A DNA stretch of 52,387 bases from Candidatus Pullilachnospira intestinigallinarum (GTDB lineage Bacteria > Bacillota > Clostridia > Lachnospirales > Lachnospiraceae), in NCBI GenBank assembly GCA_018711275.1, contig DVIN01000005.1, positions 1 to 52,387 of the forward strand, in the 5' to 3' direction. The first letter of the stretch is position 1; every line of letters starts with the position of its first letter. Shown here piece by piece: positions 15,919 through 24,672 of the stretch. Both the position numbers and the translations under genes were made by a program. Under the pieces are notes generated by a model. The model made no database searches, was not told the DNA's origin, and saw nothing but the letters and a program-made list of their open reading frames with translations.

Positions 15919-18333
15919 ATGAAAAAAGAACAGAAAGAACAACCGATCATACGAAAACCTGTTGACAGGATCGAGCCTGCTCCCGATGCCGGTCTTTCCG
16001 CCGCGCAGGCTGCGGAACGTATGGCCAGAGGATGGAACAACGCTCCGGTGGATCCTCCTTCCAAGACAGTAAAGGAAATCGTCACCAGCAATGTTTTCAC
16101 CTATTTCAACCTGATTTTTGCCGTCATCGCCGTGATGCTGATCTGTGTGGGAGCGTTTCGTGACCTGACCTTTCTCCCGATTATCATCGGCAACACGCTG
16201 GTGGGTATCGTTCAGGAGATCCGTTCCAAAAAGACCCTGGACAAGCTGAATATGCTCAACGCTCCCCGGGCCACGGTTATCCGGGACGGAAAGAAAAAGG
16301 TGATTCCGGCAGACCAGACGGTTCTGGATGATATCGTGGTATTTGCCGCCGGCAACCAGATCTGCGCGGACGCCATCGTCATCGACGGGGAAGTTCAGGC
16401 CAACGAATCCCTGCTCACCGGCGAATCGGACGAGATCACCAAAAAGCCGGGAGATCCCCTGATGTCGGGAAGTTTTATCGTCTCCGGCCAGTGCCGGGCA
16501 AGGCTTGACAAAGTGGGCGCGGACTCCTATATCTCCCGTCTGACTCTGGAGGCAAAGGCCACCCGGGAAGGGGAACAGTCAGAAATGATCCGCTCCCTCA
16601 ACCGTCTGGTGCAGGTGGTAGGATTTCTGATTATTCCCATCGGCGCTATCCTGTTTATCCAGCAGTATCTGTTCGGCGGAAATACCATCCGGGGAAGCGT
16701 GCAGTCCATGGTGGCAGCCGTCATCGGTATGATTCCCGAAGGGCTCTACCTGCTGGCCAGCGCTGCCCTGGTGGTGAGCGTGGTGCGGCTGGCCGCGAAA
16801 AAGGTACTGGTGCATGATATGAAATGCATCGAGACGCTTGCCCGGGTCAATGTACTCTGCGTGGACAAGACGGGAACCATCACGGAAAATACCATGAAGG
16901 TGGACCGGCTGGTTCCCCTGGCCCCCTACGATCCGGAAACCATGCCGCCTCTGGCCGGTCTGGTGGGGGATTTCGCCCATGCCATGTCCAGGGATAACAT
17001 TACCATGGCCGCTCTCCAGGAATACTTTACGGAAAATACCGGGATGGCTCCCACCTCCATCACCTCCTTCTCCTCCGCGTTCAAATACAGCAGCGCCACT
17101 TTTCTGGATCAGTCCTATGTGCTGGGCGCGCCGGAATTTGTGCTGCGGGAGGATTATGAGACGTATCAGGAAGAAATTGAGTCCTACAGCGGCGAGGGAT
17201 ACCGGGTGCTGGTCTTCGGCCTTTATGACGGTACTCCCGATGGAAAAGAGCTGACCGAAAAGGTAACCCCCTACGGCCTGGTGCTGCTCACCAACCCCAT
17301 CCGAAAGGACGCCTGGGAGACGTTCCAGTATTTTGCGGATCAGGGAGTGGATATCAAGGTCATCTCCGGCGATAACCCGGTGACCGTCTCCCGGGTGGCT
17401 TCGGAGGCCGGAATCAGCCGGGCGGAAAACTATGTGGACGCCACCACGCTGAAAACCCAGGCGGACATTGATCATGCCGTGCTGAATTATACGGTCTTCG
17501 GGCGGGTAACCCCCAACCAGAAACGGCAGTTTGTCCGTTCTCTGAAAGCGGCGGGAAAAACCGTTGCCATGACCGGCGATGGCGTCAACGATGTGCTGGC
17601 TTTAAAAGACGCGGACTGCAGTGTGGCCATGGCTTCCGGCAGCGACGCCGCCGCCCAGGCCTCCCAGCTGGTGCTTCTGGAATCCAACTTTTCCTGTATG
17701 CCTTCCGTGGTGCTGGAAGGCCGCCGGGTGGTAAATAATATCGAACGGTCCGCCAGCCTGTTTCTGGTGAAGAACATTTTCAGCTTCCTGCTGTCACTGT
17801 TCTCCATGGCCTTCATGATTTCTTACCCTCTGGAGCCTTCCCAGGTGTCGCTGATTTCCATGTTCACCATCGGAATTCCCGCCTTTCTGCTGGCGCTGGA
17901 GTCCAACAAAAAGCTGATCGAGGGACATTTTCTCACCAATGTGCTGCTGAAGGCCCTGCCGGCCGGACTGACGGACGTACTGATCGTGGGATTTCTCACC
18001 ATCTTCGGCCAGGTATTTGAGATGAATCCCGATGAGATTTCCACCACCGCCACACTTCTGCTGGCCATCGTGGGCGTCATGATTCTTTTCAAAATCAGCC
18101 AGCCCATGAATGCCTTCCGATGGGTGATCTGGTGCTGTATGATCGCCGGTCTGCTGATCTGTGTCTTCTTTGTCAGCGACCTGTTTGCCATCAGCAACCT
18201 GTCCATCAAAGGCGGCATGGTTCTGGTAATTTTCGCCATTGCCACGGAACCGCTGCTGCGGTATCTCACCATTTTGTTCCGCTCACTGGAAAAGGGGATC
18301 AAACGCCATTATGAAAAAATGGCTGATAAATAA
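15919..18333 (+). CDS. Cation-translocating P-type ATPase (CtpE-like)
   Basis: An 804-residue membrane pump. It has actuator motif TGES at 167-170, the phosphorylated Asp316 in DKTGTITEN, hinge motif TGDGVND at 552-558, and PEGLY in the fourth helix. Two helices precede the actuator, two follow it, and about six lie at the C-terminus. Residues at the PEGLY helix and the overall length resemble mycobacterial CtpE, a calcium-uptake pump, and the B. subtilis neighbour YloB is a calcium-type ATPase. The ion here is therefore probably Ca2+ but is not shown. I chose the ATG at 15919, preceded by AAAGAGG; the longer frame would overlap rqcH. It is followed by a hairpin. Confidence 0.9.
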   Translation: MKKEQKEQPIIRKPVDRIEPAPDAGLSAAQAAERMARGWNNAPVDPPSKTVKEIVTSNVFTYFNLIFAVIAVMLICVGAFRDLTFLPIIIGNTLVGIVQEIRSKKTLDKLNMLNAPRATVIRDGKKKVIPADQTVLDDIVVFAAGNQICADAIVIDGEVQANESLLTGESDEITKKPGDPLMSGSFIVSGQCRARLDKVGADSYISRLTLEAKATREGEQSEMIRSLNRLVQVVGFLIIPIGAILFIQQYLFGGNTIRGSVQSMVAAVIGMIPEGLYLLASAALVVSVVRLAAKKVLVHDMKCIETLARVNVLCVDKTGTITENTMKVDRLVPLAPYDPETMPPLAGLVGDFAHAMSRDNITMAALQEYFTENTGMAPTSITSFSSAFKYSSATFLDQSYVLGAPEFVLREDYETYQEEIESYSGEGYRVLVFGLYDGTPDGKELTEKVTPYGLVLLTNPIRKDAWETFQYFADQGVDIKVISGDNPVTVSRVASEAGISRAENYVDATTLKTQADIDHAVLNYTVFGRVTPNQKRQFVRSLKAAGKTVAMTGDGVNDVLALKDADCSVAMASGSDAAAQASQLVLLESNFSCMPSVVLEGRRVVNNIERSASLFLVKNIFSFLLSLFSMAFMISYPLEPSQVSLISMFTIGIPAFLLALESNKKLIEGHFLTNVLLKALPAGLTDVLIVGFLTIFGQVFEMNPDEISTTATLLLAIVGVMILFKISQPMNAFRWVIWCCMIAGLLICVFFVSDLFAISNLSIKGGMVLVIFAIATEPLLRYLTILFRSLEKGIKRHYEKMADK

Positions 18334-18344
18334 CGATATCTAAA

Positions 18345-18381
18345 GCTTCAGCCGGGATCGTATTGTTATCCCGGCTGAAGC
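18345..18381 (+). terminator. Hairpin after the P-type ATPase
   Basis: GCTTCAGCCGGGAT and ATCCCGGCTGAAGC form a perfect 14-base stem around a 9-base loop. Only a weak T-rich tail (AATCTTAT) follows on the plus strand. Confidence 0.75.
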
Positions 18382-18420
18382 AATCTTATCCCTCCATTCT
18401 GTTTTCCGTCCGATATTCTC

Positions 18421-18760
18421 TCATTGACATTTTCCCTTTATGGAATCCAGAAGGGAATACTCCCGGGCGATCAGTCCTGCGGCAAATTCCAGTTGGTAAG
18501 GATGGCTGGTCCGATCCTGCCGGGAGTCAAAACGGATGACCCGGTCTACAAAGAATGGCTGTTTTCTCATACCGGCATAATTCCTGGCAAAATTCTTTTA
18601 CAGATTTCCTGTCAATGCTCGTTTCCGTCAAGGCAATACATTCCTGTACCTTCTTCCCGTATTCCACAGACATCTATTCCGTCCTTCGGAGGATATCCAC
18701 GATTGTCATGGTTTCCCCTTCTTCAAATCCTTCTGCCATCAAAACTGCAACCTGTGCCAT
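18421..18760 (-). pseudogene. Hybrid wreck: DJ-1/PfpI N-terminus joined to an unknown protein fragment
   Basis: From an ATG at 18760 with a good AGGAGGG site the frame reads MAQVAVLMAEGFEEGETM and TIVDILRRTE, the start of a DJ-1/PfpI protein, then stops at TAG (18674-18676). In the same frame, directly after the stop, an unrelated sequence runs on (MSVEYGKKVQECIALT, KSVKEFCQELCRYEK). It is then broken by one base in an AAAA run; shifting one frame restores QPFFVDRVIRFDSRQD and a natural-looking end at 18421. So the DJ-1 part has lost everything after its first helix, and the tail belongs to something I do not recognise. Nothing here looks translatable into a working protein. Confidence 0.7.
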
Positions 18761-18762
18761 TT

Positions 18763-19157
18763 TTATCCCTCCTCACGAAAAGAGTGGCTGTACAACATCC
18801 GGTCCTTTACCGCCTGTACATCACCGCCCAGCAGTCCGGCCACCTGATAGCCGAAAGCATAAGCCATGGCCGGTCCCCGTCCTGTCACGATATTCCCGTC
18901 AACCACCACATTTTTTTCCAGATACTGTCCGCTGTGGATTTCCGCCCGGAAGGATCACCATATCATAGACGTCTTCCTCCTTCATCACCTGCTGCAGTGT
19001 ACGGTCGCATTTTACGGTGATTCCATGGGCGCCCTCCACGATTCATTCCAAAGCCCCACCAGATCACATCCCAGCTGCGCACGGCGGATGATATCTGTAA
19101 TTGTCAGCGCCTCGCTTTCTTCAAAACCTGGCGCCACGATCAAAGCTGCTTTTTCAT
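18763..19157 (-). pseudogene. Decayed DJ-1/PfpI family gene
   Basis: DJ-1 family sequence appears in three successive frames. First AALIVAPGFEESEALTITDI (frame lost right after the ATG at 19157, in an A-run), then HGITVKCDRTLQQV with YDMVILPGG, then NVVVDGNIVTGRGPAMAYAF, and finally a C-terminal LYSHSFREEG ending at 18763. About 80 residues between LPGG and VVVDGN are missing. That stretch normally holds the reactive cysteine, so the product could not act even if the shifts were repaired. A GGTGG site remains at the start. It sits directly upstream of a second DJ-1 fragment, so an old tandem pair has decayed together. Confidence 0.85.
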
Positions 19158-19251
19158 GTTCTCCACCTTCTGCTCCTCACGATAGCCTTTTTCCACTTAA
19201 AAATCAACAGAGAATGCAGTGCTCCGGAGGCTTTTGAACATAGAGAAACGA

Positions 19252-19284
19252 CGGCTGTGAAATCATAGATTTGGTTTCACAGCC
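19252..19284 (-). terminator. Terminator after the zinc-ribbon gene
   Basis: CGGCTGTGAAA and TTTCACAGCCG form an 11-base stem with an 11-base loop, 33 bases beyond the minus-strand stop at 19317, with a TCGTTTCTC tail. Confidence 0.65.
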
Positions 19285-19316
19285 GCCGCTTCTCTTAATT
19301 CATACGCTCTGCCGCC

Positions 19317-19553
19317 TCAAGGGGCGCAGACGCTGCTCTCCAATCGGATACTCATATCGCAGGTGTCACAGGAAAACACCGTCGTCCCTTCGTTGGAAAC
19401 CGTCATCCGCACCGTTCCGTGACAGAAAGGACATTCCATGGTTTCTCCCTGCTTCATGGCCTCCATCTTCCTGATAAAAGCCTGTGTATCAATATCCTTG
19501 CTGGTCAGCTTTGTCCAGTCGTCCTGTGAGACGGGATTTCTTTTTTCTTCCAT
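19317..19553 (-). CDS. Small zinc-ribbon protein
   Basis: A 78-residue protein. The last 40 residues hold two CxxC knuckles, CPFC (after the Met-Glu of GETMECPFCHG) and CDTC, the usual four-cysteine zinc ribbon. The N-terminal half is charged and helical (WTKLTSKDIDTQAFIRKMEAM). I chose the ATG at 19553, the first that gives a compact soluble protein. Its ribosome site is weak, and an upstream start cannot be excluded. Function unknown; such ribbons often bind nucleic acid or serve as accessory modules. Confidence 0.65.
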   Translation of the reverse strand: MEEKRNPVSQDDWTKLTSKDIDTQAFIRKMEAMKQGETMECPFCHGTVRMTVSNEGTTVFSCDTCDMSIRLESSVCAP

Positions 19554-19666
19554 TTTCGTGCCCAAACGCTTCGTGAAGGCGGCATTCCCTTTGAGGTGAA
19601 GCTGGGGCAACACAATAAGGACTACAAACGAGCACGTCGTATGAACTTTCTCCATTGTCAAGAATA

Positions 19667-19721
19667 AAACTGCCGTTTTCCCCATTGTCCATGACACAGC
19701 ACAATGGGAAAACGGCAGTTT
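19667..19721 (-). terminator. leuS terminator
   Basis: Two arms of about 21 bases, starting AAACTGCCGTTTTCCC, pair around a short loop just beyond the leuS stop at 19732. On the minus strand the stem is followed by TTTTATTCTT. Confidence 0.85.
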
Positions 19722-19731
19722 GTCTTATTCT

Positions 19732-22146
19732 TTATTTCATTACGATGTTTACGATCTTCTTGGGAACGTAGATTTCTTTCACCACATTTCCCGTCAGCTT
19801 GTCAGCCACCGCCTCTTTTCCTTTGGCGATCGCCTCCTCTTTGGAAATGTTCACCGGAATGCTGATTACCGCGCGGGTCTTTCCGTTGATCTGTACGGGA
19901 ATCTCCACCTCATCGTCCTGCATGGCCTCCTCGTCATGCTCCGGCCATTTTGCCGCGAACACGGAAGTGTCGTGGCCCAGTACCTGCCACAGTTCCTCGG
20001 CGATATGGGGCGCGAAAGGCGCCAGCAGCAGCGTGAAGGTAGAAAGGGTCTCCTTGTCGATTCCTCCAGTGGTTCTGGCCATCTCAATGAAGCTGTTGTT
20101 GTACTCCATGAATTTGGAGATCACCGTGTTCAGGCTGAAGCTCTCCAGACGCTCGGTGACGTCGTGAACCAGGCGGTGGCGAAGTTTCACCATCTCCTTG
20201 GTCTCCTTCACATCCTTCTCCACGGAATCCTGCACCAGTTTCCAGAAACGGTTCAGGAAACGGTATACGCCGTCGATTCCTCTGTCATCCCATTCCGCGT
20301 CCAGTTCCGGCGGTCCTACGAACAGCTCGTACAGCCGCAGAGAATCACAGCCGTAATCTCTTACCAGATCATCCGGGGATACCACGTTTCCTTTGGACTT
20401 ACTCATCTTGATGCCGTTCTTTCCGGTGATCATACCCTGGTTGAACAGCTTCTGGAAAGGCTCGTCAAAATCAATCACGCCGATATCATACAGGAACTTG
20501 GTGTAGAACCGGGAGTACAGAAGATGCAGTACCGCGTGTTCCACGCCGCCGATGTACATATCCACCGGCAGATATTTGTCTGCTTTCTCTCTGGAAACCA
20601 GCTCTTTGTCGTTTTTGTTGTCCACGTAGCGCAGGAAATACCAGGAGGAACCAGCCCACTGAGGCATGGTGTTGGTCTCTCTCTTGGCCGGGCCTCCGCA
20701 GCAGGGACAGGTGGTGTTTACCCACTCGTCGATGGCCGCCAGCGGGGACTCTCCGGTTCCGGTGGGCTCGTAAGACTCCACCTCCGGCAGCCGCAGCGGA
20801 AGCTGATCCTCCGGCACCGGCACATTGCCGCATTTGGGGCAGTGTACGATGGGGATGGGTTCGCCCCAGTAACGCTGACGGGAGAATACCCAGTCACGCA
20901 GCTTGAAGTTGACGGTCTTGCGTCCGATACCCATTTTCTCAATCATGGCCGGCGCTTCTTTTTTCAGCACCGCGGACTCCATGCCGTTCCACTCTCCGGA
21001 GTTGATCATGGTTCCGGAAGCCTCGGTGTAAGCCTCCGTCATATTTTCAATTTCTTTTCCATCTTTGGCGATTACCTGAATGATGGGAATATTGAACTTC
21101 TTCGCGAACTCGAAGTCTCTGTCGTCATGAGCCGGAACACACATGATGGCGCCGGTTCCGTAGTCAGCCAGAACGTAATCGGACAGCCAGATGGGCACCT
21201 TCGCTCCGTTTAACGGGTTGATCGCGTAGGAACCTGTAAACACACCGGTTTTCTCCTTGTCCTGCAGACGGTCCACATTGGATTTCATAGAAGAATCGTA
21301 GATATATTTCTCCACGGCCTCCCGGGTCTCGTCGGTGGCCAGCTCTTTTGCCAGCGCGTGCTCCGGAGCCAGTACCATGAAGGTGGCACCGTGCAGGGTG
21401 TCCGGTCTGGTGGTGTAGACGGTGATCTTCTCATCCCTTCCCTCCACCGGGAAATCCACCTCCGCGCCGTAGGATTTTCCGATCCAGTCGGTCTGCATCT
21501 TCTTTACTTTCTCCGGCCAGTCCAGCTTGTCCAGATCATTCAGCAGACGGTCCGCATATTTGGTGATTCTCAGCATCCACTGGCGCAGATTCTTCTTGGT
21601 AACTTCCGCGCCGCAGCGCTCACATTTTCCGTTGACCACCTCTTCGTTGGCCAGACCGGTCTTACAGGAAGGACACCAGTTGATGGGAAATTCCTTCTCA
21701 TAAGCCAGGCCCTCCTTAAACATTTTCACGAAAATCCACTGGGTCCATTTATAAAAATTCGGATCCGTGGTATTTACCTCTCTGTCCCAGTCATACAGAG
21801 CCGCAATCTGGTTGATCTGCTCTTTGATATGCTTTATATTCTGTGCCGTGGAGATCGCCGGATGCACACCCATCTTGATGGCATAGTTTTCCGCCGGAAG
21901 TCCAAACGCGTCCCAGCCCATGGGATGAATGATATAGTAGCCGTTCATCAGCTTATAACGGCTCCACACATCGGAGATTACATATCCTCTCCAGTGTCCC
22001 ACATGAAGTCCGTTTCCGGACGGATAGGGGAACATGTCCAGGCAATAATATTTCGGTTTCTTTCCGTCATCCACGTTCACCGGATGCTCCTCCCAGATAT
22101 CATGCCATTTCTTTTCCACTGCCCTATGATTATAAGGTACTGCCAT
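19732..22146 (-). CDS. leuS: Leucyl-tRNA synthetase
   Basis: Charges tRNA-Leu. The 804-residue class I synthetase has the HIGH-type motif PYPSGNGLHVGH near residue 40, the KMSKS motif in IKMSKSKGNVVSPDD, a CP1 editing domain (about 220-420, with TRPDTLHGATFMV), and zinc-type CxxC pairs (CPSC and CERC near 155-180; CPKC and CPCC in the middle). The ATG at 22146 follows AGGAGG. A longer upstream frame runs into the T-box leader and is rejected. Expression is controlled by the T-box. Confidence 0.97.
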   Translation of the reverse strand: MAVPYNHRAVEKKWHDIWEEHPVNVDDGKKPKYYCLDMFPYPSGNGLHVGHWRGYVISDVWSRYKLMNGYYIIHPMGWDAFGLPAENYAIKMGVHPAISTAQNIKHIKEQINQIAALYDWDREVNTTDPNFYKWTQWIFVKMFKEGLAYEKEFPINWCPSCKTGLANEEVVNGKCERCGAEVTKKNLRQWMLRITKYADRLLNDLDKLDWPEKVKKMQTDWIGKSYGAEVDFPVEGRDEKITVYTTRPDTLHGATFMVLAPEHALAKELATDETREAVEKYIYDSSMKSNVDRLQDKEKTGVFTGSYAINPLNGAKVPIWLSDYVLADYGTGAIMCVPAHDDRDFEFAKKFNIPIIQVIAKDGKEIENMTEAYTEASGTMINSGEWNGMESAVLKKEAPAMIEKMGIGRKTVNFKLRDWVFSRQRYWGEPIPIVHCPKCGNVPVPEDQLPLRLPEVESYEPTGTGESPLAAIDEWVNTTCPCCGGPAKRETNTMPQWAGSSWYFLRYVDNKNDKELVSREKADKYLPVDMYIGGVEHAVLHLLYSRFYTKFLYDIGVIDFDEPFQKLFNQGMITGKNGIKMSKSKGNVVSPDDLVRDYGCDSLRLYELFVGPPELDAEWDDRGIDGVYRFLNRFWKLVQDSVEKDVKETKEMVKLRHRLVHDVTERLESFSLNTVISKFMEYNNSFIEMARTTGGIDKETLSTFTLLLAPFAPHIAEELWQVLGHDTSVFAAKWPEHDEEAMQDDEVEIPVQINGKTRAVISIPVNISKEEAIAKGKEAVADKLTGNVVKEIYVPKKIVNIVMK

Positions 22147-22189
22147 GGTAAAAAAACCTCCTGTCTCTTTCTTTTCCAATAACATGAAT

Positions 22190-22480
22190 AAAAAAGCCCT
22201 TCGTCTTCTGAACTTCTCAGTCAGACAGAGACGAAAGGGCTTGATTCCGTGGTACCACTCTGTTTCATGGAAAAACTGTTTCCATGCACTTATCAATTCT
22301 GTAACGGGAATACCCGCTTTCTCCTACCGGGAAATCCTGTCGCAGAACCTCCTTTGGGAAAAAGAGCTCCAAGGCCAGTTCAGAACATTCCCTCACTGCC
22401 TTGCACCCTCCGGCAGCTCTCTGGATCAGGATCCGCTCCTACTCTTCCTCTTCAAAGCCTTTGCTTTTGAAACCTTTTGT
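22190..22480 (-). promoter_or_regulatory. T-box riboswitch, leucine (leuS leader)
   Basis: On the minus strand the T-box signature AGAGTGGTACCACGG lies at about 22238-22252. It is followed by a terminator whose arms are AAGCCCTTCGTCT (22194-22206) and its complement (about 22219-22232), with a T-run. Upstream, GGGTGCAAGG matches the stem I GNUG-type element. The specifier loop reads TGAACTGGCCTTGGAG, giving CTG (22376-22378), a leucine codon, which fits leuS. Uncharged tRNA-Leu would stabilise the antiterminator. Confidence 0.93.
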
Positions 22481-22481
22481 T

Positions 22482-22511
22482 ATTCTACCCCACCAAAGAT
22501 GTCTTTGTCAA
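22482..22511 (-). promoter_or_regulatory. leuS promoter
   Basis: TTGACA (22506-22511) and TAGAAT (22482-22487) with an 18-base spacer. The -35 box lies across the last codon and stop of folBK, so leuS starts its own transcript at the very end of the folate operon. Confidence 0.7.
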
Positions 22512-23329
22512 GTATTCTGCCGCAGTTTTTCCGCCATCTCCTCCACGGTGATGCCCAGCAGCGGATGCCGCTTCCAGGGCGCGATCTGACAAAGCGGATC
22601 CAGTACAAAGGAACGCAGATGCATTTCCCGATGGGGGATCTGAAGCTCAGGCAGGTCCAGAACCAGATCATCATACAGCAGAATATCCAGATCCAGCGTT
22701 CTGGGTCCCCACCGGACCTCCCTCCTGCGGTCCGCGGCCGCCTCGATTGCATGGAGGACCTCCAGGAGTTCTTCGGGCTCAAGAAATGTCTCCAGACTCA
22801 GCGCTCCATTGAGAAAATCCTCCTGCTTTACGCCGCCGTATGGCTCTGTCACCAGGTAATCTGACACCTGCAGTACCCGGCAGTCTTTTCTGGCCTGCAG
22901 CGCTTTCACGGCTCCGTCCAGATAGGCCCTGCGGTCTCCCATATTGGACCCCAGCGCAAGATAGGCCAGATGACGCTTCCGCGAGATGGACACCCCCACA
23001 GATTCCAGCGGAAGTCCCACCGGAGCCCAGGGCTTGCGGATCGTGAGATCGATCCGGGAAACCGAAGGATATTTTCTCAGAAGTTCCTCCACCAGATTTT
23101 CTGCCAATGCCTCCAGAAGCCGAAAGGTATGGGCGGTGGCGTACTCCTGTATCCGATGACAGACCTCGCCATAATTCACTGAATCGTCCAGTTCATCGGT
23201 AATTCCCGCCCGCCTGGTGTCCGTCCACAGCGTGAGAGTAAAAAGAAATTTCTGCCCCAGTGTATTTTCTTCCGGAAATACGCCGTGTTTTGCAAATACT
23301 TCCAGGTTTTCTATGATAATCCGATCCAT
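22508..23329 (-). CDS. folBK: Fused dihydroneopterin aldolase / HPPK
   Basis: Two successive folate enzymes in one 273-residue chain. Residues 1-118 are FolB (MDRIIIENLEVFAKHGVFPEE, NYGEVC, LVEELL, TIRKPWAPVGLP), which splits dihydroneopterin to 6-hydroxymethyl-dihydropterin. Residues 119-273 are FolK (AYLALGSNMGDR, VRWGPRTLDLDILLYDD, PHREMHLRSFVLDPL), which pyrophosphorylates it. FolB-FolK fusions are common in Clostridia. It is the last gene of the folE-HD-folP-folBK operon, 20 bases after folP. Confidence 0.95.
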   Translation of the reverse strand: MDRIIIENLEVFAKHGVFPEENTLGQKFLFTLTLWTDTRRAGITDELDDSVNYGEVCHRIQEYATAHTFRLLEALAENLVEELLRKYPSVSRIDLTIRKPWAPVGLPLESVGVSISRKRHLAYLALGSNMGDRRAYLDGAVKALQARKDCRVLQVSDYLVTEPYGGVKQEDFLNGALSLETFLEPEELLEVLHAIEAAADRRREVRWGPRTLDLDILLYDDLVLDLPELQIPHREMHLRSFVLDPLCQIAPWKRHPLLGITVEEMAEKLRQNT

Positions 23330-23349
23330 AAATCCTTTTCCTTTCCCTT

Positions 23350-24159
23350 TCAGTCTGCCGCCAGCAATGCTTCCATCATTCGGATCAGACGGCAGTTTTC
23401 CCTGACGTCATGTACCCGCACAAAAGCAGCGCCCCGGATAATTCCCAGCGCCGTGGTGGCCAGCGTGCCTTCCACTCTCTGATCGGAGGGAAGATCCAGC
23501 GTCCTGCCAATGACAGATTTTCTGGAGGTGCCCAGAAGAATCGGAAAGCCCAGTTCTTCCATCCGGTCCAGATGATTGATAACCGCCAGGTTTTGCTCAT
23601 ACGTTTTTCCGAACCCCACGCCCGGATCCAGCAGTATCCTGTCTTCCTCCACTCCTGCTTCACGCGCCAGCTCAACGCAGATCTTCATATCGTCCAGAAA
23701 ATCGGTCCAGAAGTTTTTATATACTGCTTCCTGCCGGTTATGCATCAGACAGCAGGCCGCGTGATATCTGGCAGTGATCTCCGCCATCTGCGGGTCCGCC
23801 CGGAAGCCCCAGATATCGTTGACCATATCCGCCCCCGCTTTCAGGGCTGCCTCGGCCACCGGGGCTTTATAAGTATCTATGGATACCGGAACATCCAGCC
23901 GTTCCTTGATTTTTTCTATCACCGGGGCCACCCGGCCGATCTCCTCCTGAATGGAAACCTGCTGATAACCCGGCCGTGTGGATTCTCCTCCCACATCGAT
24001 CACATCAGCGCCTTCCCGAACCATCTGCTCCGCATGAAGCAGCGCTGCGTCCATCCGGTTGTATTTCCCTCCGTCCGAGAATGAATCCGGTGTCACATTC
24101 AAAATTCCCATCACATGGCAGTGGTTTTTCAGATCCATCTGCCGGTTTCCTATCATCAT
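23350..24159 (-). CDS. folP: Dihydropteroate synthase
   Basis: Joins p-aminobenzoate to hydroxymethyl-dihydropterin pyrophosphate; the target of sulfonamides. The 269 residues have the pterin-binding motif GILNVTPDSFSDGGKY, the second signature DVGGESTRPGYQQV, IDTYKAPVAEAALKAGADMVND, and LLGTSRKSVIG. GGGGAGG precedes two ATGs in a row; the first is taken. It lies 21 bases after the HD gene and 20 before folBK. Confidence 0.96.
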   Translation of the reverse strand: MMIGNRQMDLKNHCHVMGILNVTPDSFSDGGKYNRMDAALLHAEQMVREGADVIDVGGESTRPGYQQVSIQEEIGRVAPVIEKIKERLDVPVSIDTYKAPVAEAALKAGADMVNDIWGFRADPQMAEITARYHAACCLMHNRQEAVYKNFWTDFLDDMKICVELAREAGVEEDRILLDPGVGFGKTYEQNLAVINHLDRMEELGFPILLGTSRKSVIGRTLDLPSDQRVEGTLATTALGIIRGAAFVRVHDVRENCRLIRMMEALLAAD

Positions 24160-24180
24160 CTTTCTTTCCTCCCCTGTCTC

Positions 24181-24669
24181 TCAGCAGGTTATTCTGTGAT
24201 TTTTCTTTTCCTCCGGCCAGTAGCACTCATCACTGGCAGGGCAGACAAAACAGTTTCTGCTCAGCTTGTCCGCCTGATACAGATAACGCGCCAGCACCTC
24301 CTGACTGTCCTTACCCCGGTGGTTTTCGATTGCCGAAACAATTTGCCGGACTTCCTCCGGGTCAAACCCGCACTCCGGCAGCAGCTCCCGCGCCAGTACC
24401 ACGCCCGCCTCCTGATGGGGCGTTCCCTCCCGGTACTGCATCCCCCGTCCAAGATCGTGGAGAAGCGCGGCCGCATAGATGACTTCCCGGTCCAACGGAC
24501 TTCCTTCTTCAAGGCTGCGGATGTACATCAGACGCGCCACGTCCAGAAAATGCTCCAGGGTATGCCGGCAGAACCGGCGGGAAACTTCCGCCTCCGTAAT
24601 CGCCTTCAGTTCTTCCTGATACCGGGGCATGGCAAAAAGCTGCTGCACCCGTTTCATCTCCGCCGCCAT
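24181..24669 (-). CDS. HD-domain hydrolase of the folate operon
   Basis: A 162-residue metal-dependent phosphohydrolase fold. His36 (RHTLEH), His71-Asp72 (LLHDLGRG) and Asp134 (YQADKLSR) give the HD metal set. A C-terminal cluster Cys140, Cys143, Cys149 (CFVCPASDEC) could bind another metal. It lies between folE and folP with 3- and 21-base gaps. The pathway needs a phosphatase to turn dihydroneopterin triphosphate into dihydroneopterin, and no Nudix-type enzyme is present here. HD phosphohydrolases act on nucleotides, so it is a reasonable candidate for that step. This is inference from context. The start ATG at 24669 has a weak ribosome site and probably relies on coupling with folE. Confidence 0.85.
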   Translation of the reverse strand: MAAEMKRVQQLFAMPRYQEELKAITEAEVSRRFCRHTLEHFLDVARLMYIRSLEEGSPLDREVIYAAALLHDLGRGMQYREGTPHQEAGVVLARELLPECGFDPEEVRQIVSAIENHRGKDSQEVLARYLYQADKLSRNCFVCPASDECYWPEEKKNHRITC

Positions 24670-24672
24670 CTT

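Noticed and set aside
14484-16100. A 538-codon frame antisense to rqcH and the start of the ATPase
   Set aside because: It crosses two well-supported genes on the other strand and has no ribosome site or known motif.
18424-19020. A 198-codon plus-strand frame in the decayed zone
   Set aside because: The minus strand carries recognisable DJ-1 pieces over the same bases, and the plus-strand product shows no family features.
22147-22296. N-terminal extension of leuS by 50 codons
   Set aside because: It translates the T-box antiterminator region. The ATG at 22146 follows AGGAGG.
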